This document shows, in pieces, positions 46,276 through 57,521 of a stretch of 64,000 nucleotides of DNA. The notes beneath the pieces are model-generated. The model was not told the origin of the DNA, did not search any database, and was given only the letters and a program-made list of their open reading frames with translations. The translations under genes were made by a program, and so were the position numbers. This DNA comes from Isoetes taiwanensis (taxonomy: Eukaryota; Streptophyta; Lycopodiopsida; Isoetales; Isoetaceae): positions 792,182 through 856,181 of the forward strand of contig JAJEKV010000080.1 of the NCBI GenBank assembly GCA_021234155.1. The letters are read 5' to 3'. Each line of letters opens with the position of its first letter. Position 1 is the first letter of the stretch.

Positions 46276-48182
46276 GTGGGGACCAGGGATACTAGATTAT
46301 GGTTTCAATTAATAGAGGAAAACATATTCTGGAATACACTTTGTATTCCGGAATTTCTATCCTTTTTTTTGGCTGATTTTGCTAAGACGATCATTTTGTG
46401 GAGACCTCGCGCTACAATTTTACCATGGCACTAGTGCTAGCTACAATTTAATGCATGGCGCTGGCTATTTTGTTTTTAAAGTCTACTTGTCCATTTAGGG
46501 TTCGTAGAAATGCTCGGATGGGAACTACTCGTTGAACTACTCGAATGCTAACTGCTCGTTGGTAGAAACGCTTAAGATTAAATGACATGTTTAAGAAATG
46601 AGATGGATAAAATGAGATGTTTAAGAAACTGCTTGGATGTTGGATCTGCTTGGATGCTCGGATGTTTTCTTTTTAAGCACTCTGTTATGCACCTTATGGA
46701 TATTTTGATGTCGTCCTCCCCCCTTTCCCAGCAATGGAAGGATTAGGATTTGTGGATTGACACAGGAATGGACCAAGGGAATGAGGAAGGATATCTTATG
46801 TAAAAGCTTTGGGCGGGAGACCACAGTTTTTCATTGCTGCTAGAGCATTAGATAGTTGTGGCCTCTGTTGGTGGATAAACAGGCCCATGGAGAGCAAACA
46901 GACTGCCCTCTAATGGGTAGGATTGTTACAGAAAGAAATGCAGAAACATTTTAATAACATGACTGCCCTCTAATGGGTAGGCTTGTTACAGAAAGAAATG
47001 TAGAAAGATTTTAATAACATGATGTATTAAGAATATTTTGTCTGCATAAACATTATAATGACATGGTGTATTAAGAATATTTTGTCTGGGTACAGATTAA
47101 CATAAGGTCATCTTATTATAAATGCATAAATCATATGATAGTCCAGTTTTAACAAATAGGCTGTACAAATAGGCTTTTGAATAACATGTACCCATGTTTA
47201 GCAACACTGTCATGTGCAAAGATAGTGTTCAGATAACTAGACATATGACATATTTTCTTTGGTTGAGCCTAAACTTAAGAGGCATCCCAATTGGCAACAT
47301 ATAAGCCTTCACGATATGTTTCAGAAAATACAAAATTGATAGCCAGACATTTAACAAGATAAATAATAAGTACAACCATTAACAAGATAAGAATGAGTGC
47401 AAGGGATTTGTATTCCGGAATACATGAAGAGTGTGCATTTTGTATTCCGGAATACATGAAGAGTGTGCGATTTGTATTCCAGAATACAATAAGAGTGCAT
47501 ATTTGTATTCCGGAATATAATAAGAGTGCACATTTGTATTCCGGAATACATTAAGAATGCGCGTTTGTATTCCAAAATACAATAAGAGTGCACGTTTGTA
47601 TTCCGAAATACACTAAGTGTGCAAGGTTCTATTCCGTAATAGCATAATAGTGCGCAAGGTTCTATTCTGGAATAACATAAACATAAGAGTGCACGGGCAA
47701 CCTCCCTAGACAGATTTGGCATGTCTTGGTGATTTACTTCTTCATCACACTACAAAGCTTTATGTTTGCTTTTTTTTTTCACACCTTGCACTTTCTGTTT
47801 AATGTTCATAATTTAACATGTGATCACATCTTGCACTTTCTGTTTAATGTTGTAATTTAACCTATGATCTATTACAAATAAAACCTCTTTTTGTCGTGAG
47901 TTCACAATAACCCGGTGGAAAAAATTATAAATGTAGTTGAAATTTAATAAATCATAATCACCTTAACATTTTGAACTTAACCTCTAAAATTGCCATTTTA
48001 AATATTTGATATGTTGACACAGCGGTAAAAAAAAATTGGGGGCTAAAATAGCACATATTAAATTGTAATGACCATGAATTTGTGGACTTAACCTATAAAA
48101 TGTCCATTTCAAATAACAAATATGTTTTTTAGAAGGGAATCTTCAAACGGGAGTGCTGCAACACTCCCATTTAATATGCAAC
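45565..48182. mobile_element. 2.6-kb non-coding element with inverted ends
   Basis: The ends (GTTGCGTATTAAATGGGAG at 45565; the complement at 48164-48182) are inverted repeats extending about 70 bp with interruptions. It is flanked by a 44-bp direct repeat of host sequence (45513-45556 and 48186-48230; TATATAGTCATTG and GGGCACCA). The interior is AT-rich with a T-run of about 27 (46248-46275), a C-run (45689-45702), a 60-bp tandem duplication (46901-47020) and the minisatellite below. No transposase. Confidence 0.65.
47407..47694. repeat. Minisatellite with a palindromic core
   Basis: Nine units of about 30-33 bp. Seven carry TTTGTATTCCGGAATACA or a one-to-three-base variant; two end units have TTCTATTC-G-AATA. 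The unique half is AAGAGTGCGCA-like. The core TGTATTCCGGAATACA is a perfect 16-bp palindrome. Single cores also occur near 46110 and 46337 within the same element. Confidence 0.85.
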
Positions 48183-48230
48183 CCAAAGAAGAGCAACATT
48201 GTTCGCTATATAGTCATTGATGGGCACCAG

Positions 48231-51200
48231 TCATAGAAAGATGGATAAGAATATGTAGCAAAATAACAGGGGGTTTCTTTTGTATTTTTATACTTTTTTT
48301 CTTAAGGTTTTTATATGATTTGACGATGGTATTCCATGAGACGTACTAATCGGTACATCCAGAGTGCACATACGCTGGCGTGATTTTGGTGCCAAATTTC
48401 CAATGGTTCCCCTATGAATTTCGAAAGCTGAAGCATGCAGGCCTCGACCTAATCCATTTTAGGGTTCTGTGTTTTCGTGCAAGACCCAAGAAGGCCAAGG
48501 AACTTTGCATACAGGTCGCTTTTCTTTGATTTTTGTAGCCGAATGCAGAGCCGAAGAAGCAGAGCAGAGCAGAGCCGAAGAAGAAGAGCCAAAGGATGGG
48601 CTCTATTCTGTTTACAGCCCTTTTATTTCTTCTGCCCCTTTTTCTTCTTCTGGCGATGATGGCATTCCTATAGTAATGCTTTTGACGAATCTATTCTTGA
48701 GTACAGAATTAAAAAACAGTGAATTCGGCCACACGTAGGGTGTCGCCCATGGCTAGTGGATTAGATGTAACAATTCGATTCAAATTTGAGATCCGGGTCT
48801 TTCTGGGAATTTCATGAGGCGTTATTGTATTCCGTTTCGGTAAGCTAGATTCCTCTTCATTGATTCCTTTGAGTCACAGTTTTGTTTTCTAGCACAAGAA
48901 TTATCTATTAGATTCTTGAGGCAACAACAACAGTCAATAGTCAGCCAATTGTTCTGGCATACGATGGACAAGACAGAGCACCAGTCATTAATTTGCATAA
49001 AAGAAAAGGTAAAAACAAGTTTGAGTGAAGCGGCTCACACATGTACTGACGTCAAATGTTGTAAGTAAAAGCAAATCTTTGAATAGGTTGCCAAATTTTA
49101 TCATTTTCATGTGTGGTAATTGGACCTTGTCAATCGAGTCGCACAAATCACATCGTCGTTAGTGTAAGAACCGAATCCACCAGAAATTCCCGTACTACTT
49201 GGATGAATCTTGGCATAATTTGTCAATTGAGGATGCATATGTTAAGGAGATCCTTTTCTTTAACCTCCCTCCTTCGCTTTCAAGTGCTAATTGGACCTAT
49301 GGGTGAAACTGCGGGCACGCTTCACTCTTGTGCTAGCTTATGTGATGATGATGACTCCACCTTTCGTGAGTATCATAGAGGAGGGATTTGGACAAGCTTT
49401 GAGCATTTCTATTCTCAAGTTTCACATATCATTCGCCCGGATTGAAGGTATTGCGGTGGGGTTAAAGTCAACTTTCACCAAAGTAAGCTCCTTACCCAAA
49501 GATGTTCCATGATACGTCAATGGTTAATCATGTGCTTCAATCTAGAAAAGAAAATTAAAGAGTCATTGTATGGAATGCTGGAGCTCATAAACGTCTTGCA
49601 AAGAGCTAAGAATTTAATAACGGATTGCACATTTCTGGAGACTGTATTCTTAGATAATAGCATTAAATTCTTGCAATTTAAAAATTAAAAAACAGTGAAT
49701 TCATGCAAGGTTGTGGCAGATCGCTTTTCTCTGACTTGTGTAGCCGGATGCAGAGCCGAAGAAGCAGAGCAGAGCAGAGCCGAAGAAGAAGCAGAGCTGA
49801 AGGATGTGCTCTATTCTTTTTTTCTTCTGCCTTGAAGGTTATTTTAGATGCTGGCATGTCTAGTGCTCGCTTTGCCCCGTAGAAATTCAAAAGCTTGAAG
49901 CATCTTTAGAGGCCAAAGAGAAGATTATTTTGAGCCGCATTCAGAGGTTCTAATCTAGAATCTGCTTTATCAATGGAAAGGGAGCAAAGATCTTTGGAGT
50001 TGAAAAAAGTTGAATGCACTTCTTAATGAGAAGGTAAGGTGTCATATATTTGACGCCTGTTGTCACATGGTTTTCCTAATCATGCAATGAATTTTATCGA
50101 GGATCGGTTCAAGACCTCCAAAAGGAGTCAAGCGTAAGGCCAACCGCAAAACAAGTAGGAAATCTCCCAAGGTGTCAAAGTCTTGCGGGTGAGGTCATAT
50201 CTTCTTGGCATCCTTCTGAGTGGTTAAGCTCATCCAAGTTTTACAACACAAAGCGGTAGGGTACAACTCTATTCAATTTGAAGACCGGGAGACAAAGAAC
50301 ACAAGTAGGAGACATTAGCAAGCTTGAGATGTTGCCGCTTGAGAAAAATCGGAAGCTAGAACACGAATTCACAAAGCTTAAGGTTAGCATTTAAAGCCCT
50401 TGGTGCAACGGAGGTAAAGGCAATTTCAGATCTTGCTTTTTTCATTTATCGAAATGGCGGTGTTAGCTATTGCAACAGTAATACCATGGGGTTTCAAGCT
50501 TGTCATTTATGTATAAGAAAGATGGCGGGGCTTACGTAAATGGTTGAGTTAGTCGTTACAATGAGCAATGAGCAATGATGTCTTCAGATCTTCTTGGCTT
50601 TTTCATTTATCGTGATTAAGCATAACCTTTTCATCAATTACTAAATACCTCTTTCAAGCCCATCATATCTTATTTCATGTTGTACCATATGGATGCTAAC
50701 AAATGTACATCGGTGGATTTTTGGTTAAGCATGGTTTGCGCAGATCGATATGTATCAAAATTTGAAGCTTACATATTTCACGTATACTAGGAATGATATC
50801 CAGAGATCTCGCTCCTTCCTTTTAGAATTCAGGCAGACCTAGTTCTCGAACATCGAAATGGCAATTGTTTTTACTTCTAGCTATTGCAACAAGAATAACA
50901 ACGTAAATGAGTGTAGGCTTACAGAAATGCCCAAGTTAGGTTTCTCATGCCCTTACAATCAACTATGATGGATGCAAATCTTGTTCGACGATAACGAATG
51001 TACATCAATGTATCTTTGCCTGTGTAGGAAGCGTATGATTAGCACATTATAAAAATGACTTAATGCAATTAATCATCAATGAGTACTATTACTAGTATTA
51101 TGCCAAATTCATGGCTTGGAATAAGCTTGTATTCTCTTTGATAAATCTTGGGCTTTGAGTACTTTGGAATTTGAATATGGCTTTCTCACTATGAACATTA

Positions 51201-51258
51201 TTTTTCATTTTATTTTGATTTCTATTTTTTTGTTTACCTCAGAGTTTATCTATGTTTG
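48231..51258. other. No intact gene; degenerate coding-like traces
   Basis: 48516-48608 and 49721-49816 are direct repeats (TCGCTTTTCT, ATGCAGAGCCGAAGAAGCAG). ATTAAAAAACAGTGAATTC occurs beside each. 49540-49680 (+) translates as a helical segment with no stop, and 49880-50395 as further coiled-coil-like pieces. No family recognised. Confidence 0.4.
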
Positions 51259-51344
51259 TTTTTTTTTGGGGCCCGAAGGGCCCAAAATTTTTTTTAGTAT
51301 AAAAACCAACGCATAACTAGTAATAAACATAACCATTGGATCCA

Positions 51345-51691
51345 GCACATTTAAATTAAAATCCCCCTTAAACCCCCTTTGGTTTGGGTGCATATTCACA
51401 CGGGGGGTGACGTAGGGCAGCGAGAGCCCTCATAATTGTATTTTGCACGTATGAAATCAACACCATATAGTATTCCGCTTGAAATCTTATAGTATTTTGC
51501 GAATCTTGTTATACAGTATAGCAAATTTTGTACTTGCATACCCCACAAACGAGGAACTTTACGTACGGTGTAGATTGAGGAATAAGGGATGAATATGCCT
51601 ATCCAACAGCTCTCGTTGCCCGGAGTCACCCCCCGTGTGAATATGCACCCAAACCAAAGGGGGTTTAAGGGGGATTTTAATTTAAATGTGC
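51345..51691. mobile_element. Foldback element with 82-bp arms
   Basis: Arms 51345-51426 and 51610-51691 are near-perfect reverse complements (including TTTGGTTTGGGTGCATATTC and CACGGGGGGTGA) with a 183-bp loop. No coding. A separate 10-bp GC-rich hairpin (TTTTGGGGCCC-GAA-GGGCCCAAAA) lies just upstream at 51265-51288. Confidence 0.8.
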
Positions 51692-52303
51692 ACAGAAAAC
51701 ACTACAGCTACAGGCAATGCAGAATTATTAGTGCAGCAACACCTCAATGTGCACTCACTACGATAAGTGAAGACCCGAACACAATTGCAAGGGTGGTACA
51801 ATATCCTCATAAGTTAATTACTGCAATCAAAGCATGCAATGCGAGAAGCGCGAGTATTCTTTGTTTATACACACTAAACGCGACATGCACATCGAGGTGA
51901 TTATAACTTGTTGTTTTCTTCCCTCATTTCAAGCCTTATCTCATGCAGTTGAGGCAAGCTAGAAATAAATAAATTGAGCTTGGCCATCCAGTTTCATCAA
52001 GAAAGAAGGGGGTGGGGAGGAAAGAAGGACAACTCCGATGAAGACATGATAAAGATGATCAGCAAGGTCATCATACAACAGAAAAAAAAGAAGGATGGCC
52101 TTAAGGAGGAGGAAGAAGAAGCTTGATTCCTTGATTGCTCAAGGAAGGATCCCTTGATTTCTACCATATAGTGTTCAATCCTGATCATATGTGGGACAAA
52201 TAAAATGAAGTGTGGAACAGATGGGTAGCAAGTGAATTTGTAGGAAAATCGGGCAATGCTGAGGAGGGATCCCTTGGAAATTTTAATGTTATAGAACGTA
52301 AGA
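51692..52303. other. No gene recognised
   Basis: Mixed composition; only low-complexity minus frames (Ser/Phe-rich, from A/G-rich sequence). Confidence 0.4.
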
Positions 52304-52636
52304 TTGCACATGGCTAAAGAGAGGAAGTACTCAAGGTGCTCCAGTCAGTTTTGGATGGACAGGTTTTGTGAAGAAGGTTTCCAAAATAAACCATCTTTTC
52401 TAGAAGCCTGCAAGTCCATGAAAGACCTCCTTATCATGAGGGAGGCCATCTCGAAGGAACTCTTCAAGATGTCTGGAATAACAAACCTTTCTGAGCAGGG
52501 TATCTTGGACATGATGCGCATAACTGATGAAGACCTGCTTAGGTATTCAAAGTGGTCACCTAGATTTGTTAAGGCATATAAATCCAAAAACAAGAAAAAA
52601 CCAACCCATCTACCAGCAAAAGTTGTGTGGATCTGA
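52304..52636 (+). CDS. Hypothetical open reading frame, 110 codons
   Basis: Met start to TGA. A basic, helical protein (SFLEACKSMKDLLIMREAI, ILDMMRITDEDLLRYSKW, then a Lys-rich end). It looks like real protein but I do not recognise it. 52650-53560 (+) continues with broken coding-like frames, so it is more likely the head of a dead gene or transposon protein. Confidence 0.3.
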   Translation: MHMAKERKYSRCSSQFWMDRFCEEGFQNKPSFLEACKSMKDLLIMREAISKELFKMSGITNLSEQGILDMMRITDEDLLRYSKWSPRFVKAYKSKNKKKPTHLPAKVVWI

Positions 52637-53655
52637 AGTGCAGAGTCAGTGGGGACTTCGATATTCACGAGGCAATCTCTGAAACCTACATGGTGAAGTC
52701 ATATCAGGGTCATCTCTGAAGCCTCATTGTTTGTAGTGGACTGTCGAACATACCATCAAAGATAGACTATTATATCTCAATGCTGCCAATTATCTCCAGC
52801 TAACCATCAAAAAATACATCACAATATTCTTTCTGCAGATCCTGCAGTGGAATATCTAAATATTCTATAACTCATCACTCAGATAGAGGCCTATATGAGT
52901 GTAAGACATGGGGTGCTGATAGATAGGATGCCTGGTAACAACACTTATGTCAGTAATAGCATAACAATGATCACTTATGTGATGATAAATAAAGCAACAG
53001 ATGCAGTATATAAAGCACACAAGTGTGGGTCCCAAAAGCTTCCATACTCAAATTCATAGAAAAGGACATCTTGGACAATTACCACTGAATTGATGAACTT
53101 ACAGCTAACACGATCCAGAAGGATTGTGAAAAAGAATTAGAATATAGGCCGGCTGGCCTGAAGGGATGTGCAGTCGACAAGTGTAGATTAAGCGGGAACT
53201 TGGTATATTATCTGATGGATACTCTCAAATTTTGATCCACATTTTCGAATAGAAACATGCCATGTATCAAAGTCCTATTCGATATGGGAGCGAAAAGAAG
53301 GGCAAGCGTCATTGACATATTTCACAAAGTGGCTGCACCATCTAGATGTCACCTACACCATCTAGATGCATTAATCAACCTTTAGTTCATCGATAAAATT
53401 TGCTAAACAATACAGGACAATGGGCATCTTTGCTTCACCCCAGTTGTGGTGCAGATAGTGTCAGGAATATTAACTTGCATTTAGCTAAAACTTGCTCATA
53501 CAATCTAGCCATTGCTACATGGAATTCAAAAGGTATTCCCATTCTTTCCATTGTGTCCCATAACATGAATTGAGGCATTTGTTTTTGTGTACGGATAACG
53601 CGTTAGAGGTTGATCATTTTGTGTACCGATCGCATATAGAGGTTGATTTGAGATC
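52637..53655 (+). other. Degenerate coding-like stretch
   Basis: Plus-strand frames with frequent stops. FDMGAKRRASVIDIF near 53278 is vaguely like a retropepsin active site, but no partner domain was found. Confidence 0.25.
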
Positions 53656-53805
53656 GTAATAGTTGGGCAGAGGTAATTTTTATGAATTAGAGCCCAAGCT
53701 TATCTCACATAATATTCTCTCAGATCAAATTGCCTGTGAAGTCAGCCTTTGAAACTTGAAATCACCTCTGAAATCGCTGGAATTTGCCTCTGCCCTAACT
53801 ATTAC
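53656..53805. repeat. Small foldback, 150 bp
   Basis: GTAATAGTTGGGCAGAGGTAATT (23 bp, one gap) at 53656 is the inverse of 53781-53805. Downstream, GGGGGCAATTATTCCTACCA occurs twice in tandem (53908-53950). Confidence 0.6.
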
Positions 53806-53950
53806 AGTGGAAATCCGCCCCCCACAGGGTGTTTCGCGGGGTTCGGGTACTAGCTCGCCCCAATGGGCTCGCCAGGCCCATATCTTGTGGGACAGCCCAG
53901 GTGAGGGGGCAATTATTCCTACCAGTGGGGGGGCAATTATTCCTACCATT

Positions 53951-54789
53951 AAGAAGAAGAAGAAGCAATTTCTATGAGTATAGTATGAAGGTGGTGGCTA
54001 TTTGTGGTTAACTTGCTTATGTGCAAAGGGGAGCATGTGAATAGGGGGCGTATTTAATTCCCAACTTCCAAACCAAGAGACGATAAAATGCAACAGCGGA
54101 CCGCTTTTTGATTTTCTTTGCCTTTTTCTTTAGCCTGACATCGCCCACGTCCAGAGCTTTATTCACCGGAGTTATGACCCCAAGACAAGAACATGCATCC
54201 CAATCGATCCATGGCGTAATTGCCCTGCTTTGCGACAAATTCCTCGGCCCTGCTCCGCGACAAGTTTCTTCCTCGAGATTTACAAGGAATCTCTTTTCAA
54301 CCCTAAACTAAACGCAATAAAAAAACAGAGTTTTGCATTTCCTTTTCCAGTTCATTTTCCTGCTTTGGAGGGAAGAATTTAACCGTTCTGTTTGCTTTGG
54401 TGCAGAAAGTCGTAATTTTGTTTTGAATTTTGATTTGATTCATATGGATGTTGTGGCTGGTCCGTTTCTTCAGAAAATAATATGAAATGATCCCATTTGG
54501 AGCAAGTCTAGATTGTAATGGAATCTTCCAGGGCGGGATGCCGCTGTGACTTGCGAATAAATTAATGGGGGCAGATTTTTTTTGCATATACGTTAACACG
54601 TATACTGTTTTCATGTATTTAGCTCTATGTGGTCCTTGTCGGATGCGACGATCGATTTGCAACTATATAATTCTGTTAAAGATGCTTCAATTTTATAGTA
54701 AAGAAAAAGCCATCAGGCCCTTTTTCAGACCCCAACTGTAAGGCTTTGAATGCTTTGTTAGTTTGCGTTGCTTCATTTTGAATCTATTC
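53951..54789. promoter_or_regulatory. Upstream region of the VAPYRIN-like gene
   Basis: No coding. It holds CT-rich stretches and a TTTGGTGCAG acceptor-like site near 54405, so a 5' UTR intron is possible. No convincing TATA box was singled out. Confidence 0.3.
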
Positions 54790-56350
54790 ATGGATAAGCT
54801 GCTAGAAGTTGCAGAGCGTGAGGTGAAGATTGAATTTGAGCTGGGTAAAAAATGTGGCACCAAAATCTGTTTAAGAAATCTGTGTCTCACTTCAGCAGTG
54901 GCATTTAAGGTCCAAACAACATCTCCAAAGAAATTCTGTGTTAATCCTGCAGATGGATTTATAGCAGCAGGTTGTCATATCCATATCCAAATACTGCTTA
55001 CTCCTCAGAGAGAGATTCCACTGCAGTTTCCAAGAGGCAATGATAAATTTCTAGTTTTAGCAGCCGCTGCAGATGATTGCAGTGCTCAGAAAGAGAACCT
55101 TAATCAATGGTTCTGTTCAAACAAAGAACTGGTGCGAGCCACAAAACTGAGGGTCATATACATTGGAAATATGCTGCTACATCATGTGGTTAAAATAGGT
55201 GATTTAAGAAAAACCATAGCAATTCTTAAGAGGCAGAGTTCTGTTAACAAGGCTGATCTAGAAGGTCAGAGTATTCTTCATACTGCTTCTGCCTCTGGAA
55301 AGCTCGACATTGCAAAGTACTTGTTGGGTTTTGGATCAACAGCAGATCCTTCAAGCATCAGAGACAAGGCAGATTTAATGGCTCCTTGTTTGGGTTATTT
55401 AGAGAGTAGGGATCTGCAGGGAAGAACACCTCTGCATGTTGCTGTTGCTGAGGGGCACTTAGATATTGTCAGATGTCTTTTGGAGAAGGGAGCTAATAAA
55501 AATGCACGTTGTTCTGATGGTAAAACTTCCCTTTTCTTGGCTTGCGCCAAAGGATATGAACAGATTGTTAATTTGCTTCTCAATTCCGGCGCCAACCGAA
55601 ATCTTGTCGACTCGAGCGGGCTGAGTCCCTATCAAATTGCAGAAATCAACAGACATGTAAGTTTTTGATCAAACAAGCATCCAAAGAGGTTGTAAGTTCT
55701 ATTATCTACAATCCTATAGAGGACCTTAATGTCATTTATATGGTGTATGCATAATGTGTATTTGCATATTTAGTAAACCACTTCATATTTCAAAATGTCG
55801 TTGATAGAAGTTGCAGCATTGAATAAACTTGGCCATAGTATAATGATTTAGCAAAGTCTGATGTAAAAAATGACGAATGCAGGAAGCAGTGTTGGATGTG
55901 CTAGAGCGCGGAAATGGGCTATTGACAGCATCAAAGCAAGGCAACATAAAAAGGGTGTGCCAATACATCAGCAAGGGACATGCCATAGACTGCAGGGATC
56001 AATTTGGATGGACTCCTCTACACAGGGCAGCATTCAAGGGGCACACTGAAGTGGTAAAGCAACTCTTGGCCTCAGGAGCAAATCCAAATTGCAAAGACAT
56101 GGAAGGGCAAACACCATTGCACTGTGCTGTTGAAGCAGGGCACAGAGACATTATGCAGCTTCTCATTGAGCACAGATTTGGCAATGCAAGTCCTACAGAC
56201 TTGAAATACCATAACATTATAGACATCCTCCTTAGCATTGAAGTTGATGATCCCAGTTCTGGCACCATCGCCATGAGCTCAAATAGATGCTCTGAAACTT
56301 CGGCCGAGGGCGCTAATCAGTCAGAGGGATCTGTGATTCTGGTTACTTGA
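54790..56350 (+). CDS. VAPYRIN-like MSP-domain/ankyrin-repeat protein
   Basis: Exons 54790-55656 and 55883-56350 join in phase 0 across a 226-bp GT-AG intron (donor CAT|GTAAGT) to give 444 residues. The intron cuts an ankyrin repeat that is restored by splicing. Residues 1-100 form an MSP/VAP-type beta domain (GKKCGTKICLRN, AVAFKVQTT, VNPADGFIAAG). Residues 127-410 hold about eight ankyrin repeats, the clearest being GRTPLHVAVAEGHLDIVRCL, GWTPLHRAAFKGHTEVVKQL and GQTPLHCAVEAGHRDIMQLL. VAPYRIN supports intracellular accommodation of arbuscular mycorrhizal fungi. This protein is shorter than the usual length of over 500 residues and has fewer repeats, so it may be a VAPYRIN-like paralogue. An upstream in-frame ATG (54763) would add nine residues outside the domain. 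Confidence 0.8.
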
Positions 56351-57521
56351 GATTTGGAAATGAGTGCCCCAAGGATTGGACATGGACTTGGTTCCACATT
56401 ACAAGTTGGTTCATATCTTTTGAACCAGGTTTGAACCAGGATATCCACTTACAGCAGCCTAAAAAATTATGTATGCCTTGTGGCACATTTGTAATGTCCT
56501 TTTCCAGTGTTGCAACTTTACCCTTTGGGTTGGGATGACTTTCTTTGCACATATAAAAACCTCTTACACAAACTCTTCTTTGCCATTTTTTATTTGTTTG
56601 GATGTTAGATAACATTTGTGTCCCCATCCTCATCCGCGCCATTTCTACTTAATCTTGTCCATGATCCTTGGTCAGAAGTACAGCTTAGATGTTGCACTTT
56701 GGGAATCGTGAATAATAAAAGATCATCCTTAACTAGCAAGAATAGCATATAGCTTTAAACTTTGCAGAAAGGTCGATTCTCAATTTTATAAAGAGAGCAC
56801 GTAAAACAATCACACTATTGTTTTTATTTGTTTTCGTAAAAATAGAGCTTGTTTTTTTTTTTATTGGTTCAAAAAACTTGTAATACTATATAATTGGGAA
56901 ATTATACATGACAAGGACACACGACTACATTTCGAGCCAACCATAGGCGTGGAGCAGCAGAAAGGGATTATGCTAGACATGTATCAAAAGAACAATGGCA
57001 AAGGGATTATGCTAGACATGTATCAAAAGAACAGTGACGATTTGAGTGGAAGTTGAAGAGGGCGTCCAGGATTGAGAATTGGCAACCTCCCATGAGAAAA
57101 GCCATGATAGACGGAGAAGACAGGCAGTTCAGGTGATTGCATGCATGCATAAAGGGCAGAAGTGACAGTCATGTAGTTTGCCATTTTTGCTTCAATTGTT
57201 TCCTTGTTGAATTCGAATAACTAGACCGCTGGGTTTTTTCCCCGGTCAATTAGCTTCTTTTATAGTCTTATCGATTTTTGAAGGGTAGTCGGTGCTTAAT
57301 TCTTTCTGATTCATCTTGCTTTTGGGGGGTTTCCAATTCCCTTGTTGCTCTTCGGTTTGTCATGACCCGTTTGAGTTTTCTCATCGGTTTCTTGTGTTTT
57401 GTCTTGATGGGCTGACTCACTGGATTCCAACGACTTCTTACCCTCTGTTGATCTGATATTTTGGGAAGAATGGGGGTTTTTCAGGTGCCTATATTTGATA
57501 GATCATAACAATAGGTTATCC
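56351..57521. other. Intergenic
   Basis: 3' flank of the ankyrin gene. A 26-bp block (AAAGGGATTATGCTAGACATG...) is tandemly duplicated near 56965-57035. No gene seen. 57440-57491 resembles 60147-60190 as a direct repeat flanking the foldback element. Confidence 0.4.

Noticed and set aside
46245-46276. Long T-run as a retroposon tail
   Set aside because: No LINE or processed gene sequence adjoins it on either strand.
47407-47694. CRISPR-like spaced repeats
   Set aside because: The regular palindromic repeats have near-identical spacers and sit in plant nuclear DNA; this is a minisatellite.
52304-53560. Endogenous pararetrovirus fragment
   Set aside because: One weak protease-like motif without zinc knuckle, reverse transcriptase or movement protein is not enough.
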